A stretch of 64,000 nt of DNA from Epiperipatus broadwayi (taxonomy: Eukaryota > Onychophora > Udeonychophora > Euonychophora > Peripatidae): contig JAQFVV010012400.1 in the NCBI GenBank assembly GCA_028023455.1, forward strand, positions 18,192,490 through 18,256,489. Direction: 5' to 3'. Shown piece by piece: positions 60,227-64,000 of the stretch (positions are counted from its first letter, which is position 1; every line of letters starts with the position of its first letter). The notes beneath the pieces were generated by a model that saw only the letters and a program-made list of their open reading frames with translations, did not search any database and had not been told where the DNA came from. The position numbers were made by a program, and so were the translations under genes.

Positions 60227-61747
60227 ATGCATACAAGGTCCCAAGCTAAAATGGACTTTCAAGAAAAGGAAGTAAAAGAAGGGAATGAAGATAAGGAGAT
60301 GAAAGTAAAGGATAAAATAAACCATAGTGATATCATGGATATGCTAAGGCAAATGAGGGTTGAGCAACAGCAATTCATGAAAGAATACATGGACAGACAG
60401 GAGAGAAGGATGGAAGAATGGCAGGTAAAGATAGAAATAGACAACCAGAAAAGAATTGCTGAAGCCATGGAAGAAATTAGAAATGATGTCATCCAGCAAT
60501 CAGAGGCTAAGGATACAAGAAATAGATTTTACAGAGAAATTAAGTGGGATGAACAAAGGAGTATGGAGCCATGTGTATATGATGAATTAGAAAGGGCTGA
60601 GAGTATAGGTAGAGAGTCAGCCGAGTTTGATCTGAGAGAAGACATAGGGTGGCCAGAAAGGGAAATAAGAAAGTTAGATGAAGAAGTGGAAGTAATAAAA
60701 GTAGAGGATAGTAGGATACTGACAAGCATACAGGAAAATATAATTCAGATAGTGAAGGCAGTGGAAAGGTTGAACACAAAATTTGAAGAGAGGATAAGTA
60801 GGTCAGCCAATAACAGTGCCGATGCTGAAGTAAAGGGCATAGGACCAAGAATTACTGGAGAATGTAGAGATATGGGCTCTGGAAATTGCATGGATTATCC
60901 TGTTGGCTTCCACCAATTTCTAAAGATACCAGTTTTCGCTGGAAACCCTGGAGAAAGCCCTATGGAGCACTTGAACAGCCTGGAACGGTATTTCAAGTTT
61001 GGTAGAATGAATGAGGAGGCCAAGATAGCGGTCTCCTGCAGTCACTTGCAGGGCGAATCTCAAGTCTGGTGGAACTCACTGTTCCAGAAACCTACCACAT
61101 TTGCAGGGTATCATAAGGCTTTGAAGACCAGTTATTGGAGTGAGGAACTCCAAGAAGATATGCTGCATCAGATAACTCAGGAGAAATGGAGACCGGAGGA
61201 ATCATTAATAACATTCTTCTGCTGTCAAGTAGCCAAGTTAAGGATGATGACAGCAAACCCATTATCTGAGATGCAAATAATCCGGATAACTAGGCATGTG
61301 TTCCCAAAAGATATAGAACAGACTCTAATCAGTACAGAGAGGAAGTCGGTGGAACAGATGGCGGAACTGTTGACTACATTGGACCACAGTAAAGACCGAG
61401 TAGAGCTTCAGGAGGCCAAAGGGAGTGGAAAACATCAGCAGGTGCAAGTAGCAAACCTAGGTTATGGGGAAGAGAGAGAAACATTGGAAATGGCTCTTCA
61501 GATATGTCCAAAATTAACGATTGAGATGGAAGGACTTGTTATCAATGCACTATTCAATTCGGGGAGTCAGATCTCTATTATGTCTCAGGAAATGTTTGGC
61601 AGGTTAAAGGATGGCTGCGCAGAACTCAGAATGCTGCCATTAAAATCGGTTCAGGTACTGATGGCGAATGGAAAAAGGGTAAAGCTGGAGTCTCAACAGG
61701 TCTACGTAAGGATAGATATTGCGGGAGAAAGGTTTGACCATGTATAG
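60227..61747 (+). pseudogene. Gypsy gag with protease N-terminal part
   Basis: A 506-codon frame starting MHTRSQAKMDF. Residues about 25-100 are charged and helical (QQFMKEYMDRQERRMEEW), coiled-coil-like. Residues about 225-400 carry the retrotransposon gag/capsid pattern: IPVFAGNPGESPMEHL, QGESQVWWNSLF and YWSEELQEDMLHQITQEKWR. No CCHC zinc knuckle is visible between capsid and protease. The retropepsin begins with LFNSGSQISIMS near residue 442, where the catalytic Asp of D-S/T-G is Asn (codon 61556-61558), and continues to a TAG at 61745-61747 inside the protease. The same frame goes on directly after the TAG. A regulated stop-codon readthrough is possible in principle, but its place inside the protease and the lost Asp favour mutation. 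Confidence 0.8.
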
Positions 61748-62743
61748 GTGATCTTGGACGGTTTGATCCATGACGTTGTGTTAGGTTCCGATTTCATGCA
61801 CAAGGTGGGATGCATACTGAATTATAAACAGGGCTATACTGAGATAAATGGCACACAGCTAAACTTTATGAAAAAAACCCAAGATGATAGAGGAGTTTAT
61901 CAGGGAGAAATTCTTGCACAGAACGCGTTGATGGAGATAGAGTGGGAACATATAGTGGATGAATCGATGTTGATAGATAATGATCAGAGGGATAGGCTGA
62001 GGAAGATTCTCACGAGGAATAGCGTAGTATTTTCAGAGGTCCCAGGGAAAATTCAAGGTTATGAGCATCGAATAAGACTCATGGAGGACCAGTCATATCG
62101 GGCTCGTGCTTACCCGATACCATACCAATATAAGCAAGAAGTTGAGGCACAGATAGATATGATGCTAAAATGGGGGGTTATTTCAAAGTGTTCATCACCA
62201 TTTAATAATCCTATTGTGACAGTGAAAAAAAGGGATGGATCCATCCGATTATGTTTGGATGCACGGCACCTGAATAAGATAACTATTTCAGACATTAATG
62301 CTCCAACCCCTATAAGTGATGTACTCACAAGATTTAAAGGGAAAAGGGTATTCTCGATGTTCGATTTGACGGCCAGCTACTGGCAAATCAAGCTACATCC
62401 TAAAGATCGGAAATGCACGGCATTTAGATATGATGGACATGCCTACAACTTTAATAGGATTCCATTCGGATTGAGAAATAGTGGAGCAGGGCTTGTCCGA
62501 TGTTTGGATCAGGTATTAGATGATAAGATAAAGAGTTTTATCGTGATATATGTGGACGACATTGTCATCGCATCTGAGAATATTGAGGAACATTTCAAAT
62601 ATGTGGAAGGGTTCTTGGAGGAATGTAAAGGGAAAGGCATCAGGATTAACTTAAACAAAAGTCACATAATGACAACGGAAGTCAAGTTCTTGGGCCATAT
62701 CATTAGTGAGAAAAGGATAGTACCAAAACCGGGAAAGATCTAA
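61748..62743 (+). pseudogene. Gypsy protease end and reverse transcriptase
   Basis: Continues the gag frame after the TAG; it begins GTG (not a real start). HDVVLGSDFMHKVG is the end of the retropepsin. Then comes the RT: YRARAYPIPYQYKQEVEAQI, GVISKCSSPFNNPIVTVKK, RLCLDARHLNKITISD, the first catalytic Asp in FSMFDLTASYWQI, NRIPFGLRNSGAGLVRCLDQ, and the catalytic YVDD at 62549-62560, then FLGHIISEKRI. Motifs are intact. The frame ends at TAA (62741-62743) where related proteins read on, so it is a nonsense mutation; the connection region follows in the same frame after it. Full RT length is otherwise normal. Confidence 0.85.
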
Positions 62744-62961
62744 GCCATCCAGGAATTTCCATCTCCTCGGAACAGAAAACACATTAAATCGTTTCTGGGT
62801 TTATGTAACTTCTATAATCGGTTTTACAGAGGGTTCTCATTGGACATGGAGCCACTATTACATTTGCTGAAAAAGGAAACACCATGGACATGGGAGGAAC
62901 AACAAGAACAGAGCTTTCAGAGAGTAAAGGCAGGCTTCTTGGAAACAGTTATGTTGGCATA
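62744..62961 (+). pseudogene. Gypsy RT connection region up to the frameshift
   Basis: Same frame as the RT. IQEFPSPRNRKHIKSFLGLC and NFYNRFYRG are the usual RT thumb/connection wording, then TPWTWEEQQEQSFQRVK. At 62960-62967 the frame loses RNase H similarity, which resumes in frame 1: a one-base deletion. Confidence 0.75.
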
Positions 62962-64000
62962 TCTGACTTCAGCAAGACCTTTTTCGTACAAACCGATAGT
63001 AGCGGGTTCGGATTAGGAGCCACAATGTTCCAAATACAGGAGGGAGGTCAACACAGAGTCCTTTGTCTTATTAGCCAGTTGCTGAAAGGCCCGGAACTTA
63101 ATTATACTGTTACAGAGAAAGAGGCTCTCGCGGTAATATGGGCGTTCCAAAAATTCCGACAATACTTGGTTGGGTCAGACATTGTGGTATTGACCGATCA
63201 CCGCAGCCTTGAGTTCCTAAATCACAGTTTCCTGGCTAACAATAGGTTGTTGAGATGGAGCTTGTTCCTACAAGAGTTTAACTACAAAGTAGTGTATTGC
63301 CGTGGAATGGAGAACATTGTGGCCGATACGCTTAGTCGGTACCCAATAGCAATGAGTCAACATATGAGATGTGATGGGGCATACATCGCGGTTACTGATA
63401 TGGATGGAGAACTCAAGATAGCAAGTGAAATGCATAATTTAAAAGAACACCAAAGGAAGGATCTGGAGTGCAGACAATTGATAGAACATTTACGGCATCA
63501 ATCTGTATCAGAGATAAAGGGAAACACCCTATGGAAGGACCGAAACCACTTCTGCATGAAGGGAGGACTCTTGCAATGGATGCTCAAGCGAAAGAAGCAG
63601 ACACGCATCGTCCTGCCCCTGGCCTTGAGAAAACAGACCATTCAGTATGTCCATGAAACATATGGGCATTATGGGGGAAACAAAGTGGAGTGTTGCCTTA
63701 GACATTGGGTCTACTGGCCAGGAATGCATGATGACATTGCCAGTGTTATTAGAACATGTGCCACTTGCGCTCGAACTAAACCCCCTAATGTATCAGGAGC
63801 AGGATCATTACAGCCCATATACACTGATCAGCCGAACTGTATATTAGCCATCGACTTTTATGGTCCATTGCCGGCGTTTAATAAGAGGAGGTACCTACTG
63901 GTCACGTATGACCTATTCTCAAAGTTGGTGGCTGCATATCCAGTCACACAAGCCAATGCTAAGCAAACCATTAAGGCCCTTGAGCAACAACATTTTAAGA
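62962..64000 (+). pseudogene. Gypsy RNase H and integrase (5' part), open to window end
   Basis: Open for 346 codons to the last base of the window. RNase H: DFSKTFFVQTDSSG (first catalytic Asp at 62995-62997), TEKEALAVIWAFQKFRQYL (catalytic Glu), VVLTDHRSLEFL (Asp) and NIVADTLSRYP (final Asp), all kept. Integrase zinc-binding domain: HETYGHYGGNKVECCLRHWV to CATCARTK (HHCC). The catalytic core begins CILAIDFYGPLP with the first Asp at 63853-63855; the second Asp and Glu lie beyond the window or at its edge. The RNase H and integrase parts show no break. The frame is entered by the 62960-62967 frameshift, so no start codon is expected. Confidence 0.8.

Larger units (their letters stand above)
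58355..64000 (+). mobile_element. Gypsy (Metaviridae-type) LTR retrotransposon, 5' part, truncated by window
   Basis: Order of parts: LTR (58355-58588), primer-binding site (58592-58609), long noncoding leader with degenerate repeats (to 60226), gag and protease start (60227-61747), rest of protease and RT (61748-62743), RNase H and integrase start (about 62962 to the window end). All lie on the plus strand. The pol order PR-RT-RNH-IN is that of Gypsy, not Copia. Breaks are an in-frame TAG, an in-frame TAA and a one-base frameshift, plus a changed catalytic residue in the protease, so this copy is defective. The 3' LTR is outside the window. Confidence 0.85.

Noticed and set aside
60259-60848. 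Three minus-strand frames of 66-102 codons
   Set aside because: They are antisense to the Gypsy gag frame and low-complexity (Ser/Leu/Phe).
61740-61750. Programmed TAG readthrough as in some retroviruses
   Set aside because: The TAG lies inside the protease domain rather than between gag and protease, the active-site Asp is also lost, and a second stop and a frameshift follow; decay is simpler.

Overview
The window reads as a strongly AT-rich invertebrate nuclear genome. Coding DNA is sparse, introns run to many kilobases with GT..AG boundaries, poly(A) signals are present, and old and young transposable elements are everywhere. There are no bacterial operons, rRNA genes, CRISPR arrays or intact tRNA genes. 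The element mix (Gypsy with a Pro-tRNA-like primer site, RTE-type LINEs, tRNA-derived SINEs, foldback and MITE-like repeats) fits an arthropod or mollusc, but the sequence alone does not settle the phylum.

Left half (1-35.6 kb): the 3' part of one host gene on the + strand. Five coding exons (520-667, 16282-16404, 22285-22374, 26997-28283, 35368-35472) join in phase 0, each with a clear acceptor and a GTAAGT donor, and end at a TAG followed by AATAAA. A 36-base exon at 21928-21963 would give a short alternative C-terminus. The protein tail is hydrophilic and probably disordered, with an Ala/Gly-rich segment, an RTRSxTP repeat pair and about seven degenerate 15-residue repeats. I do not recognise the family. 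The introns hold a decayed RTE piece (1-425), a foldback element (5475-6135), a Gypsy relic (12542-13010), a 2.15 kb solo LTR (13236-15384), a decayed LINE (18947-21650), a 1.5 kb TIR element (25284-26826), a LINE 3' end (30356-30976), a SINE with clean target-site duplications (31392-31509) and several palindromic MITE-like elements.

Right half (35.6-64 kb): apparently intergenic. It holds more MITE-like inverted repeats, a second solo LTR with perfect TSD (45391-47600), a second foldback element (47706-48395), and two 5'-truncated RTE copies on the - strand (49660-51555 and 53963 to about 56850). The second RTE copy is split by a third foldback element (55865-56726) whose flanking duplication can be checked against the RTE sequence itself. 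The last 5.6 kb is the 5' part of a Gypsy/Metaviridae-type LTR retrotransposon: LTR, primer-binding site, long leader, gag, protease, reverse transcriptase, RNase H and start of integrase. It is broken by two in-frame stops and one frameshift and runs off the window.

The best candidate for something undescribed is the foldback family: about 460-bp units arranged head-to-tail and in opposite orientation, flanked by 9-13 bp target-site duplications in all three copies. Next is the alternative terminal exon of the unrecognised host gene.
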